Notes under the pieces: model-generated
What the model was told of the DNA's origin: nothing
The model's input: only the letters and a program-made list of their open reading frames with translations
The model's database searches: none
Shown here: in pieces, positions 8,573 through 17,297 of the stretch
Numbering within the stretch: the stretch's first letter is position 1
Layout: the number at the start of each line of letters is the position of its first letter
Made by a program: the position numbers and the translations under genes
Assembly (NCBI GenBank): GCA_903939515.1
Contig: CAJAHH010000084.1
Location: 1-41,426 of the forward strand
Direction: 5' to 3'
DNA: 41,426 nt
Source of the DNA: an uncultured Verrucomicrobiota bacterium
GTDB taxonomy: Bacteria > Verrucomicrobiota > Verrucomicrobiia > Limisphaerales > UBA9464

Positions 8573-11500
8573 TTACTTGCGGATGCGCGCGAACTGGGCG
8601 GCCTGATCGGCCGGCACCGTCAGCGGGCTGGTGGCACCCGCGACATCGGTCCAAGGACCGCTGAGCGAGGGAGCCGACTGGAGAACGCCAGCACCGGTCC
8701 AAGTGATGGTGACCGTACCGCCAGCATTGGCCTTGATGCCAGTGAAGCGAGGAGCATCACCGCTGCCGCCCGAAGCCGTACCCAGCAGGGCGATTTCAGC
8801 GACCTGCATCGAGTTAGCCGCCTTGGGAGCATTCACGATGGTCGGGAAGACCACCTTGTAGCTGGTGTAGGACTTGGTGTTGGAGAACGCCAGCGTCGTG
8901 GTGTTGAACCGCGTCGGGTTGGCAGCCAACGATCCCGAGGCGACGGCCTCGAAGTCGGTGCCGTTGTTGGATCCGAGGATCTGCCAAGTGGCCGGATCAC
9001 GATCAGGAGCGTCGTTCGCGGTCGTGATGGTGATCGCGGAGATGACCGAGGCGCCCGCCTTCGGAGTCACCGTGAAGCCGGTGTTCACCTTGTCGAAGTT
9101 CAGGTACTTCGTGGTGCTGAGACCGTCGATAACCTTCGGAGCAGCCTCGCCGCCCGGATGGTTGCTGGAGCTCGGAACGATGGTGTCGTCCTTGCTGAGC
9201 ACGTTGCCCGGGAGGGCCGGGGTGAACAGCAAGAAGTCGAAGTCACCGTTCGAGGAGTTGTAACGCACCGTCTGCTGACCAGTGAGCTTGACCGAGGCCA
9301 GGCTACCGTCGGCATTGCGCATGGCCACGAGGGCGTTGTTGCCCCAACCGCCGGTGGAGGGCGACTCGAAGCTGCCGACGACCGTCGCGTTGCCGCTGGC
9401 GACCGTGGCGAACTGACCCTTCATGCGGGTGGCGCTGTCGACACCGTCACCGTGGGAGAGACCCGCGTAGACGTTGTAGTCGCCCGCCGGGAAGGTGCGG
9501 GTGTACTGGTACCACTGGCCGTCGCCGATCCAACCCATCTTGAAGTTGACATCGAGTTCACCCACGCCGCGGTCGCGGTCGCCGGTGCGGTCCATCGGAA
9601 CCTGAGGATCTTCACCGATACGGTAGATGGGCGAAGCGCCTTCATTGCCGCGGGTGTAGTCCTTGTTGTTGCCAGCAGACTGGCCCGCGAGGGCGCCGCC
9701 GCGGTAGGGCATCACGCTGGTCGCGGCCGGGGCCACGCCGTTGTTGTCGAAGTCTTCAGCCTCGATCGCGAAGACCGGGGTGCGGATGTTGGCCACACCG
9801 AAGGTCCACGACACAGTGCGGTCGATGATCGTGAGGTCGACCTTGTGGGTCGAACCACCCGCCCAGCCAGCGGCCGGAGCGGCGACAGTGACGGTGGCGA
9901 TACCGTCCACCGTGGTCACGGTCGCGGTTGCAGCAGCGCCGTCCACCTTAACGGAGACGTTGGCGGTGCTGAGGGCCGGGCCGGTGCCCTGGGACACCTT
10001 GGCGACGATGGCAGCATCAGTACCAGCACGGTACGGAGCGGCGCTCGAAGCGCGACCGGTCTGGGCCGGAGCGTAAGACTTCACGAACGGAACACCCTTG
10101 CTGCTCAGCGGATACTGATAAGCCTTGATGCCGCCGTCGGCGTTGATGAGGTTGCCGCTCAGGACGTCACCGGTGACGGGGTCGAACTGACGGGCGCTGA
10201 ACTCAACGTTCGCGCCACCGCCGCCCTCGTACCAAACGAGGCGAGCCGGATACAGACCGTCCTTCTCCACATTGAAGAAGAAGGTGGTGCCAGAGCCAAC
10301 GCCGCCGCCATTGCCGCGGCCGCCGGAGAACTCGCCGACCACCACCGGGAAGGTGAAGGCCTCACCCGGGTTGCCGATGTCCAGACGGAAACCGTCGTCA
10401 CTGTTCACGTTGAAGGCGTAGAAGCCAGCCTTCAGGTCGAGGACCGTGAGGACCTCTTGAGTGAAGTTGTCGGTGCTGCCGGTGGTGCCCGGGATGCCCG
10501 GGACGCCCGGATCATCAGGGAAGTAACCGCTGGAGGCGGCGTCCTGGTTGTAGTTGATGACACCGGTCTCAACGTAGTAGCCATTGGCGCCAAAGAGGGC
10601 GAGGTCGGCCACATTCTTGGTGCCGATCAGGCCGGCGATGTGGGTCAGACCCCGGTAGGTGTCGTTGCCCATGCTCTCACCATTCTCCGACTGGATGGTC
10701 TTCACGAGGAAGCCCTTGTTGGCGGTGTTCACCGCAGAGGCCGGCAGAGCGAGGCTGCCCGCGACGCTGGCGGCGTTGACAGTGCTGAAGGAGTTGGTCG
10801 CATCATACTTCTGCGCACCCGCGGTGAAGCGGACGATCACCGTGTGCTTGCCCGCAGCGAAGTTCGCGGCCGGCTTGTAGGTGAAGGTGGTCACGCCAGC
10901 GGCAGAAGCCTTGGTCGGGGTAACCTTCACATCGTCCACGAGGAGGGCGAAGGAGGCCTGGTCGACCGCAGTGCTGCCGTCAGCCACTGACACCACAACC
11001 GGAGCGGTCGGGATGTAGTCGCCGCCGGAACCACGGAACGGGTGGATGAAGGACACGGCCGCCGGGGTGGCGCCGCTAGCGGCACGGAACGCCTTCACGG
11101 CATCCGCAGCAGCGTCATTGATGAGGTAGCGAGCTGAGGGGCTCGGGGCCACGCGCTGAGCGGACCACTCGAGGTTGGCCCCGCCGCCGCCTTCGAACCA
11201 CACCGTGCGGAACGGATAGGCACCGGCCACCGCGACGAACACCGTCGCATTGATGTCGCTGGCGCCCTTGCCGTAGTCGGCCTCGCTCACGACGAGCGAG
11301 TTGAGCACTTCCTTGTTGTTGCCACCGACGGTGGTGCGGAAGCCGTCATCGCTGTTGAAGGTCAGCGTGTAAACGCCGGCCGTCGGGAACTGCAAGTAGG
11401 TGGTGATTTCCGCAGCAATGTTGTCGGTGTACAGGTCGCCGTTCGACTGGAACTCGGTGGCGCTGGGCACACCCGGGATCGCGTTGTCGGCGATCTGGCG

Positions 11501-13030
11501 TTCCACGGCACCGGCGGAGGAGGAGAAGGCACCATTCTGACCCGGGGTCGCATCCGAACCGGAGGTCGGCTGGCTGTAGTTGATGACACCGGTCTCGGCA
11601 TAGACGCCGCCGGTGAAACCAGTCAGGTCGGCCACGTTGTCACCACGGAGACCGAGGAGTTGCTGCTCGGCGCGGGCGATGGTGTTGGGCTGATCACGAC
11701 GGGCGGTCTGATGGGTGCGCACGTTGAAACCCTTCTTCGAGGTGTCCACGCTGCTGACAGCGAGGCTCGGCGGGATGGTCACGTAGGAACCCACCACGAA
11801 CTCGCGGGTGGCGCTCACGGTGCGGCCCAGGGTGTCCTTGACGCTGATTTCGACCTTGTTGGTTGAGCCAGAGGCCAAGGGAGCGGCGGCGTCACCGTAG
11901 GCGATGCTGGAGGTGATGCCATCCTTGGCGACAGACACCTTCGAGGAGATGTCGGTGCCATTGAGCTTGACGGACAAGCCCGTGGTGACAGCGATCGCCG
12001 TTCCGGAATCCACCGTGCTGATGGAGAAGCCGATCGGGCTGCCGGTCGCACCACCGATGATGACATCATTGGCCGGGACGGTCTCTAGGCGGATGTTGTC
12101 AACATGGTGCACTTCCCAAGCGCCACCGGTGCGGCCGCCGAAAACGAGGCGACCCGGGGCCGGAGAGAAGGAGCTGGACAGACCACCGGCCGGGGTCAAT
12201 TCGACACCCTTCCAGAAAATCTTGACCTTGCCTTCTTCAGTCAACACGGCTTTGAACTTCTCCCACTTCAGGTTCTTCACCCACAGACCCCAGCTCGGGT
12301 CATCGAAAGTCACCTGACCCACGTTGGCGTCATTGCCCGCCGTACCGTCGGCATTGAGATCGTCGGTGGTGTTCAGGGCACCGGTTTGCATCGAGGACGC
12401 ATAGTTGGAATCAGTGGTCGCGAGGTTCCGGAACGGAGCCTCGTCGTAGGTACCACCGGGCCAGACGTTGCCGGGGCGCAGGGGCACCGGGAGCTGGGTG
12501 AGCAACTCACCTTCAACACGGATGCTAATACCCACGACGTCGCGGATGCCGCCCGGATGGTCACCGGACTGCCAGGTGTCAAAACCGATGCCCAGACCGG
12601 TCAAGGAACCTTCTTCGGGGAGATCGTTCTCACCAGCGGTACCAGCGAACGGCGAGCCATTGGAGGCCAAGGGATCGCTAGCACGAACGTAGTTCAGCGA
12701 GAAACCGTCGGCGGGCTGTGCAGTACCGCCACCAATGCGCAAATCGCACTCGAAGGTGAAGGCCTTGACGACGAGACCCTTGTCGAGGTCGTCGAACACC
12801 ACAGTAGCGCGCTGGCCGCTCTTGGCGTCGGTAATGGAGAGGTAACCATCGGTGGCGCCGCCGGTTGCACCGCCACTGGAACGATACTCCGCCGCGGCCG
12901 CGCCCACTTCTTTGAAGGGGAGCTCCGTTGCGGTGTTGAAGTTAACCACGTTGGTGGCGGCATACGCCGAGCTACAGACCAGCCCGGCTGCCGTCATCCA
13001 GCGCAGCAGATTTTTGTGTTTTTGACTCAT
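8573..13030 (-). CDS. Large secreted multidomain carbohydrate-binding protein
   Basis: The 1485-residue product begins with a Sec signal peptide (MSQKHKNLLRWMTAAG, then SSAYA). I chose 13030 because this signal starts there; the open frame runs on to 13150. An N-terminal lectin/LamG-like part (ADGFSLNYVRASDP, GLGIGFDTW) is followed by two PA14-like modules. Each has an NSDDGFR motif (near residues 560 and 878) and a WxEGGGGAN motif (near 615 and 935). A CBM6/CBM35-like module begins at AIEAEDFDNNG near 1092 (MGWIGDGQWYQYTRTFPAG). An F5/8 type C (discoidin-like) module covers about 1295-1435. The last 45 residues resemble the end of the 1002-residue protein at 18538-21546. No catalytic domain is evident, so a role in binding polysaccharide or surface adhesion is inferred. 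It ends at a strong terminator. Confidence 0.88.
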   Translation of the reverse strand: MSQKHKNLLRWMTAAGLVCSSAYAATNVVNFNTATELPFKEVGAAAAEYRSSGGATGGATDGYLSITDAKSGQRATVVFDDLDKGLVVKAFTFECDLRIGGGTAQPADGFSLNYVRASDPLASNGSPFAGTAGENDLPEEGSLTGLGIGFDTWQSGDHPGGIRDVVGISIRVEGELLTQLPVPLRPGNVWPGGTYDEAPFRNLATTDSNYASSMQTGALNTTDDLNADGTAGNDANVGQVTFDDPSWGLWVKNLKWEKFKAVLTEEGKVKIFWKGVELTPAGGLSSSFSPAPGRLVFGGRTGGAWEVHHVDNIRLETVPANDVIIGGATGSPIGFSISTVDSGTAIAVTTGLSVKLNGTDISSKVSVAKDGITSSIAYGDAAAPLASGSTNKVEISVKDTLGRTVSATREFVVGSYVTIPPSLAVSSVDTSKKGFNVRTHQTARRDQPNTIARAEQQLLGLRGDNVADLTGFTGGVYAETGVINYSQPTSGSDATPGQNGAFSSSAGAVERQIADNAIPGVPSATEFQSNGDLYTDNIAAEITTYLQFPTAGVYTLTFNSDDGFRTTVGGNNKEVLNSLVVSEADYGKGASDINATVFVAVAGAYPFRTVWFEGGGGANLEWSAQRVAPSPSARYLINDAAADAVKAFRAASGATPAAVSFIHPFRGSGGDYIPTAPVVVSVADGSTAVDQASFALLVDDVKVTPTKASAAGVTTFTYKPAANFAAGKHTVIVRFTAGAQKYDATNSFSTVNAASVAGSLALPASAVNTANKGFLVKTIQSENGESMGNDTYRGLTHIAGLIGTKNVADLALFGANGYYVETGVINYNQDAASSGYFPDDPGVPGIPGTTGSTDNFTQEVLTVLDLKAGFYAFNVNSDDGFRLDIGNPGEAFTFPVVVGEFSGGRGNGGGVGSGTTFFFNVEKDGLYPARLVWYEGGGGANVEFSARQFDPVTGDVLSGNLINADGGIKAYQYPLSSKGVPFVKSYAPAQTGRASSAAPYRAGTDAAIVAKVSQGTGPALSTANVSVKVDGAAATATVTTVDGIATVTVAAPAAGWAGGSTHKVDLTIIDRTVSWTFGVANIRTPVFAIEAEDFDNNGVAPAATSVMPYRGGALAGQSAGNNKDYTRGNEGASPIYRIGEDPQVPMDRTGDRDRGVGELDVNFKMGWIGDGQWYQYTRTFPAGDYNVYAGLSHGDGVDSATRMKGQFATVASGNATVVGSFESPSTGGWGNNALVAMRNADGSLASVKLTGQQTVRYNSSNGDFDFLLFTPALPGNVLSKDDTIVPSSSNHPGGEAAPKVIDGLSTTKYLNFDKVNTGFTVTPKAGASVISAITITTANDAPDRDPATWQILGSNNGTDFEAVASGSLAANPTRFNTTTLAFSNTKSYTSYKVVFPTIVNAPKAANSMQVAEIALLGTASGGSGDAPRFTGIKANAGGTVTITWTGAGVLQSAPSLSGPWTDVAGATSPLTVPADQAAQFARIRK

Positions 13031-13282
13031 AGGACTCGTGTTTTCCCGACGACACTCAGCGGCAGACAAGTGTTCCGAAACTTTCACAAGTTCGGGACAT
13101 TTGCCGACGACAAAGCACTGTCGAGTTTGGGTGACACATGATCGATACACTTCGATTAAAAAGCCGGCAACCGCTTTTTTTCAGTCAACAGCACGGCCGC
13201 AAGTAAAAACTCCTCCCACCTTGGTTTAAAATTTCCCGCAAAGTTTGGTCTTTTTGAAAGGTGGGAGGATCTCCCGACGAAG

Positions 13283-13288
13283 AGGAGG
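13283..13288 (+). promoter_or_regulatory. Strong Shine-Dalgarno sequence of the PEP-CTERM gene
   Basis: AGGAGG lies seven bases before the ATG at 13296 and decides this start over the upstream in-frame codons. Most other genes in the window lack such a site, so high translation of this gene is plausible. Confidence 0.8.
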
Positions 13289-13295
13289 GAAGACT

Positions 13296-14039
13296 ATGAT
13301 GTTAAACCCCTCTTCCTCCCTCAGACTTGCCGCCAAAATTCAGATCATCGGACTGCTCAGTTTGGCTCAGAGTCTGTCCGGGCAAATCCTCATATCCCAT
13401 TGGGATTTTAATTCTGGATCGCTGAACCCGCAGTCCGGGCTGGGAGAGGCTCGGTTGGTCGGAGGAACCGCTGCAACCTTTGCAGCCGGTTATGAGGGCG
13501 AACCCGCCGGAGCGTGGAATATTAAGAGTTTTCCAGCCCAGGGAACCCTCCCAGGAACCGCAGGGGTTCAATTCAGCCTGTCCACCGCCGGGTATTCTTC
13601 TGTCGGGCTCTCGTTCCAAATTCGACACAGCAACACCTCAGCCAACTCCGAACGCGTACTCTGGTCCATCGATGGCCAACAGTTCACCGAGGCTACTCGC
13701 TTCAACCTCGCCCCGGCCAGCACAGGGACCGGTGAAACCTGGTATCAACGGTCGGTGGATTTGCCCTTGGCGGCGGCCAATCAGGCCAACTTGTCGGTAC
13801 GCATCGTCTCCGATTTCGATCTGGGGACCGAGAGTCGTTATTTGGCTTCCCGACTGAGTTCCAGCTATTCCACCAGCGGCACTTGGCGCTTCGATAACGT
13901 TAACTTCTCTGCGGTCCCAGAACCTGAGGAGTACGCAGCACTGAGTGCGCTGACGTTGGTAGGATTTGGGTTGTGGCGGCGGCGGTTTGCAGCAAACCGA
14001 GGCCCCTTGGCTACCACAGAAACGAGTGAGTTTCGGTAA
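13296..14039 (+). CDS. PEP-CTERM sorting domain protein
   Basis: A signal peptide (about residues 1-30, ending near SLSGQ) leads into a beta-rich Ser/Thr/Asn region. The C-terminus has the exosortase sorting signal: VPEPEEYAALSALTLVGFGLWRRRF, meaning the PEP motif, a hydrophobic helix and an Arg cluster. PEP-CTERM proteins are cut and anchored or released by an exosortase and often belong to exopolysaccharide matrices. No exosortase is in the window. The start at 13296 is fixed by an excellent Shine-Dalgarno sequence, AGGAGG at 13283-13288, seven bases before the ATG; the frame is open to 13245. About 20 residues follow the Arg cluster, which is unusual because the signal normally ends the protein. 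The 3' end overlaps the convergent gene by 29 bases. Confidence 0.85.
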   Translation: MMLNPSSSLRLAAKIQIIGLLSLAQSLSGQILISHWDFNSGSLNPQSGLGEARLVGGTAATFAAGYEGEPAGAWNIKSFPAQGTLPGTAGVQFSLSTAGYSSVGLSFQIRHSNTSANSERVLWSIDGQQFTEATRFNLAPASTGTGETWYQRSVDLPLAAANQANLSVRIVSDFDLGTESRYLASRLSSSYSTSGTWRFDNVNFSAVPEPEEYAALSALTLVGFGLWRRRFAANRGPLATTETSEFR

Positions 14040-14451
14040 CAGGATGCTTGTTATCTAACAATTCGGCTTTCCAGGCAGCCACAGTTCCCAACCGAGCCAA
14101 CTGTTTGGAGTCGAGGATCACCCGAGACCATCGACGTCCGAGAAACCCCCGTTTTACTTCCATCTCCACTGTTTCAAGAGATCCCGACTCGGTGCCCCGC
14201 AGTTCCATCCGAAGGCGCAACGGACCGGAAAATGGACCAGAAACCTTCCAAAGCACCTCAAACTGCATCCCAGCCCGCTTTTCGGGATGATTTCGAAGCA
14301 ACTCCTGATAGGCATCCCGCTCGTACAAGCTGGGAGAAAGGGTGTGACGGCCTTGAAAATCGACAAAATGCGGCAGCACCTTGATCACCTTACCCTCGGC
14401 ACCCAACAGCACGCCGGCTGATAGCCCCAATGCAAACAACAGCAGTTTCAT
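14011..14451 (-). CDS. Small exported hypothetical protein
   Basis: This 146-residue protein has a clean signal peptide (MKLLLFALGLSAGVLLGAEG) and a mature part with alternating hydrophobic residues suggesting a beta-sandwich. It has no motif I can name. Its ATG directly follows the stop of the upstream gene (TGAATG), indicating translational coupling as the last member of the SMP-30/dgoK/dgoA run. The 3' end overlaps that of the convergent PEP-CTERM gene. The conserved-looking segment VLPHFVDFQGRHTLSPSLYE may define a family. Confidence 0.75.
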   Translation of the reverse strand: MKLLLFALGLSAGVLLGAEGKVIKVLPHFVDFQGRHTLSPSLYERDAYQELLRNHPEKRAGMQFEVLWKVSGPFSGPLRLRMELRGTESGSLETVEMEVKRGFLGRRWSRVILDSKQLARLGTVAAWKAELLDNKHPVTETHSFLW

Positions 14452-15609
14452 TCAGAAAGGACCACGTTGAGGGAAAGAAAGGACCGCCGGACGCGGCGTA
14501 AAGCTAGGCGCAGATCGGAGCGCCGAGGACGCATCTGAGGCAGGTGCGGTGAAGAGCGACCGCGCCGAATTCTCAAAACTGCGGGCTCCACCCGCGTTGC
14601 CAAAGGATCCAAACCCGCCATCGCTGGCCGCGGGCGACGCTCCTCCACCCGATTTCGAGAAGATCCCTGCATCGGGTGTGGAGATAGGAGAACCCGGCGC
14701 AACGGTCGGATCAAAACGGCGACCGGGATCGCCATCAATGCCACCGGCCGGAGCCACGGGATTACCCAGCGGGTTGGCCGCCGCCGGATTGGAAAAACCC
14801 GAACCCGTACCTGTACCAGGGCCTGTCGAGCCAGCGAAGCCATCTGCCCCAGATCCACCGAACCCAGCCCCAGACCGGGCAGACGGAGAATTGAACGAAA
14901 AAGTCCCACCCGAAGAAGAATCAGACTTTGATCCGCTGAACCACGTCCGGTGATCGGCTTCAGGCGAGAGAATATCTGAGATGGATCGGGACGGCGCCGA
15001 ATCGGTCAACGTCCCGTCGCGCCGGAGCGATTCTGAATTGGCATTCCTGACCGAACTCCCCACCGAGCGATCGGCATCGTCCGCAAGCTTGGACGCCTTA
15101 CGCGGTTTGGACGGTTCGTCGGACCCACCATCCTCGAAGTCGGTCTTCTGGGACGCATCGTTGCGGGAACGGCGGGAACGGCCGCGTTCCCGGCTGAAAT
15201 TGGGAACTTCATCGGTCTCGGCCTGTTTACCCGACTCGATTTGATCGGACTTTTCAACCTCCCGGGGCTTCACCGAGCCCGGTTCGGCCAACCAGTTCTT
15301 CTTGCGATCGTATTCATCCATCAGGCGCTGCTGCGCCTTGGGATCCAGATTGGGAATAGCCGTAGATGGAGTGGGCAAGGACACATCAATGGCACCCCCC
15401 AGCGAATTGCCGGCACGAAACACGTCGAACTGACGGTTGCGCAGAAGCTTGTTCATGGTGCCCACACGCTCAGCCTCAGACTGAAGTCGGTATCCGGCAC
15501 CTTCTTCAGGCCGTAAGGCTCCGGAGGTTTGCGCCTTGTCGCCCGCTAGGATCGGCAACACTGCCAACCCTACGACGCCGAGCATGATGGATACTCTGCA
15601 GCGGTTCAT
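14452..15609 (-). CDS. Exported Ser/Gly-rich low-complexity protein
   Basis: The 385-residue protein starts with a signal peptide (MNRCRVSIMLGVVGLAVLPILAG). The N-terminal 110 residues include a plausible folded helical part (DPKAQQRLMDEYDRKKNWL). The rest is strongly biased: first charged (Arg/Asp/Ser-rich), then Gly/Ser/Ala/Pro-rich, as in disordered surface or periplasmic linkers. I do not recognise a family. The start at 15609 is supported by the signal peptide; the frame is open to 15840 but would overlap dgoA. It lies 50 bases behind dgoA and is coupled to the next gene by TGAATG, so it belongs to the same transcript although its role in sugar-acid use is unclear. Confidence 0.7.
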   Translation of the reverse strand: MNRCRVSIMLGVVGLAVLPILAGDKAQTSGALRPEEGAGYRLQSEAERVGTMNKLLRNRQFDVFRAGNSLGGAIDVSLPTPSTAIPNLDPKAQQRLMDEYDRKKNWLAEPGSVKPREVEKSDQIESGKQAETDEVPNFSRERGRSRRSRNDASQKTDFEDGGSDEPSKPRKASKLADDADRSVGSSVRNANSESLRRDGTLTDSAPSRSISDILSPEADHRTWFSGSKSDSSSGGTFSFNSPSARSGAGFGGSGADGFAGSTGPGTGTGSGFSNPAAANPLGNPVAPAGGIDGDPGRRFDPTVAPGSPISTPDAGIFSKSGGGASPAASDGGFGSFGNAGGARSFENSARSLFTAPASDASSALRSAPSFTPRPAVLSFPQRGPF

Positions 15610-15659
15610 GAACAATAGATAAGGCCGAAACCGGGGATGCGTCAAAGGCCTTTGCTGGT

Positions 15660-16349
15660 CTATCCCTGGGCGACCGCGGAACCTATCGCCGAACCGGATC
15701 CCCCTCCGGATCGGGCGCTCAGATACGCCTCGCGAAACTGGGAAGCCCGTACGCGAAACCAATCCCAATTGGCGGCGGCCACCTGACGGGAGTCGAACAA
15801 GGGGCTTCCGACCCCAAAGGCATCGGCTCCGGCGTGGCAAAAGGAGGCCAGTGTCTCGACGGTGACCCCACCGGTGGGCATCAGCGGAATTTCCGGGAAT
15901 GGAGCCTTCACGGCCCGGAGGTGATTCGGGCCCAACTGGTCTGCCGGGAACACCTTCACCATCGTAGCCCCAAGGCTCCAGGCGGTGAAGATTTCGGTGG
16001 GAGTCATCGCTCCTGGCAAAATGGGAACACCCAAATCAACACAGGCGCGAATAACCTCCGGCAACACCACGGGGGTAACGATGAAACTCGCCCCCGCGTC
16101 CAGAGCCAGCTTGAGACCCTCCATCGAAGTGACCGTCCCGGCACCCACATTGCCGCGGTCACCCAACAAATCTCGGGTGAGGCGGATGAGGTCGGCCGCC
16201 CCGGGACTGTTCAAGGTAACCTCTAGATTAACCAGACCCCCGGCCATCACCGCAGGAACCAACTGCTCGACTTGAGCTCGGGGAATGAAACGAAGGATGC
16301 CAACAATGGGCATCGAACGGAACAACGTGTCATTGAAGGGCTTGCTCAT
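15660..16349 (-). CDS. dgoA: KDPG/KDPGal aldolase family (2-dehydro-3-deoxy-6-phosphogalactonate aldolase likely)
   Basis: This class I aldolase splits a 2-keto-3-deoxy-6-phospho sugar acid into pyruvate and glyceraldehyde 3-phosphate. Motifs of the family are LEVTLNSP (catalytic Glu), GAGTV, PGAMTPTEI, and VKVFPA with the Schiff-base Lys132. The LNSP sequence, LGPNHLRAVKAPFP and VGSPLF resemble E. coli DgoA (LNSP, FGPQYIKALKAVLP) more than Eda, which has Arg after TL. With dgoK directly upstream (33-base gap) the phosphogalactonate substrate is the better guess, though dual specificity is common. About 20 extra Gly/Ser/Ala residues follow the usual C-terminus. Confidence 0.88.
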   Translation of the reverse strand: MSKPFNDTLFRSMPIVGILRFIPRAQVEQLVPAVMAGGLVNLEVTLNSPGAADLIRLTRDLLGDRGNVGAGTVTSMEGLKLALDAGASFIVTPVVLPEVIRACVDLGVPILPGAMTPTEIFTAWSLGATMVKVFPADQLGPNHLRAVKAPFPEIPLMPTGGVTVETLASFCHAGADAFGVGSPLFDSRQVAAANWDWFRVRASQFREAYLSARSGGGSGSAIGSAVAQG

Positions 16350-16382
16350 TGAAAACGCGGAAGACTCTTTTTTGGAGGCGGG

Positions 16383-17297
16383 TCACTGGCCGGGGGCTAA
16401 TCGGCGCCAGACCCGACGCTGCCCCATTTCGGCCAACCCGTCGACTTCGATGGCATTCCAGCGCGGGCTCAAACCGCATTCGGTAGCGGCCATCGTGTAG
16501 GCCTCTCGCAACGCCTCTCCCGCTGCCAGAATGATGGGCGACTCCCCTGCCTCAAGAGAACGCAACTCCGACCCGATTAATAATCCGCTGAGGAAGGAGC
16601 GGTTGGAGGCCCCGGAGCAACCTCTGAGTACCTGGCGGGTCCTCACCTGAAACAAGTTCGCGGCAAGCCCGGCCCGAGCCGACGCCGCCACACCTTCCCT
16701 GAAGGCGTCCCAGTGCATCGCTCCCTCTGGCTCGCCGCTCGCTGCAAGATCCATGGAATGCCGAAGCATGCTTTGCGTGCGCAGCATCTCGAAAAGTTCC
16801 CCGGTCATGAAGGTCGTGATCGCAGTGAGAACGCCCGATTCGAGATGGAGGTGTTTTGAATGAGTTCCCGGCAACACCAGCGTGGCCCGAAGCGGTAAGA
16901 CGTCGCAGACCTGTTCGGCCCAACCCAGGGCCTGGGTTTCTTCACCGCGCATCATGTCGTTCTCCCCGCGAACCCCTGAAATCAAATACACACCTGGCTC
17001 AACCCACTGACCCACTACGCTCGAACCCTCCAGAGAGAACGGCAGGGGGGCATACGGCAACTCGCGCCAGCCAATGCTCGAACTGGCCATTCCTGAAACC
17101 ATCACCGGCAGCCCCACCGGTGCACCTAAGCGCAACAGTGCAGTCTGAAGCGCCTCGCGAAACACCAAAGCCCGATCTCCGCCACGAGCCGCCAAACGCG
17201 CGGCACCCTCTTCAGAAGCAACCTCTCGAAGCCCCTCCGGGCCATGCCACCGGAGGCGCAGTCGTGAAGTTCCCCAATCACAGGCGATAAAATTCAT
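16383..17297 (-). CDS. dgoK: 2-dehydro-3-deoxygalactonokinase
   Basis: DgoK phosphorylates 2-keto-3-deoxygalactonate at C6 with ATP, the second intracellular step of galactonate breakdown. The 304-residue protein starts with the kinase phosphate loop FIACDWGTSRLRLRW. It contains GVRGENDMMRGEETQ and VLPGTHSKH, characteristic of the DgoK family, which belongs to the ASKHA superfamily. The start at 17297 is set by this motif; the open frame extends to 17393. The ATG overlaps the stop of the SMP-30 gene by four bases (ATGA), so translation is probably coupled. The aldolase that uses its product is the next gene. Confidence 0.93.
   Translation of the reverse strand: MNFIACDWGTSRLRLRWHGPEGLREVASEEGAARLAARGGDRALVFREALQTALLRLGAPVGLPVMVSGMASSSIGWRELPYAPLPFSLEGSSVVGQWVEPGVYLISGVRGENDMMRGEETQALGWAEQVCDVLPLRATLVLPGTHSKHLHLESGVLTAITTFMTGELFEMLRTQSMLRHSMDLAASGEPEGAMHWDAFREGVAASARAGLAANLFQVRTRQVLRGCSGASNRSFLSGLLIGSELRSLEAGESPIILAAGEALREAYTMAATECGLSPRWNAIEVDGLAEMGQRRVWRRLAPGQ

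Noticed and set aside
9158-10990. 610-codon open frame on the plus strand
   Set aside because: It lies antisense to the well-supported 1485-residue protein and has a Gly/Arg/His/Val-rich composition produced by the high GC of the coding strand.
12104-13141. 345-codon open frame on the plus strand
   Set aside because: It is antisense to the N-terminal part of the large secreted protein, with no motif and a composition typical of a shadow frame.
15660-16349. Assigning the aldolase as Eda of the Entner-Doudoroff route
   Set aside because: The active-site loop LNSP and the adjacent dgoK favour the phosphogalactonate enzyme. Dual specificity cannot be excluded, so the call is kept broad.
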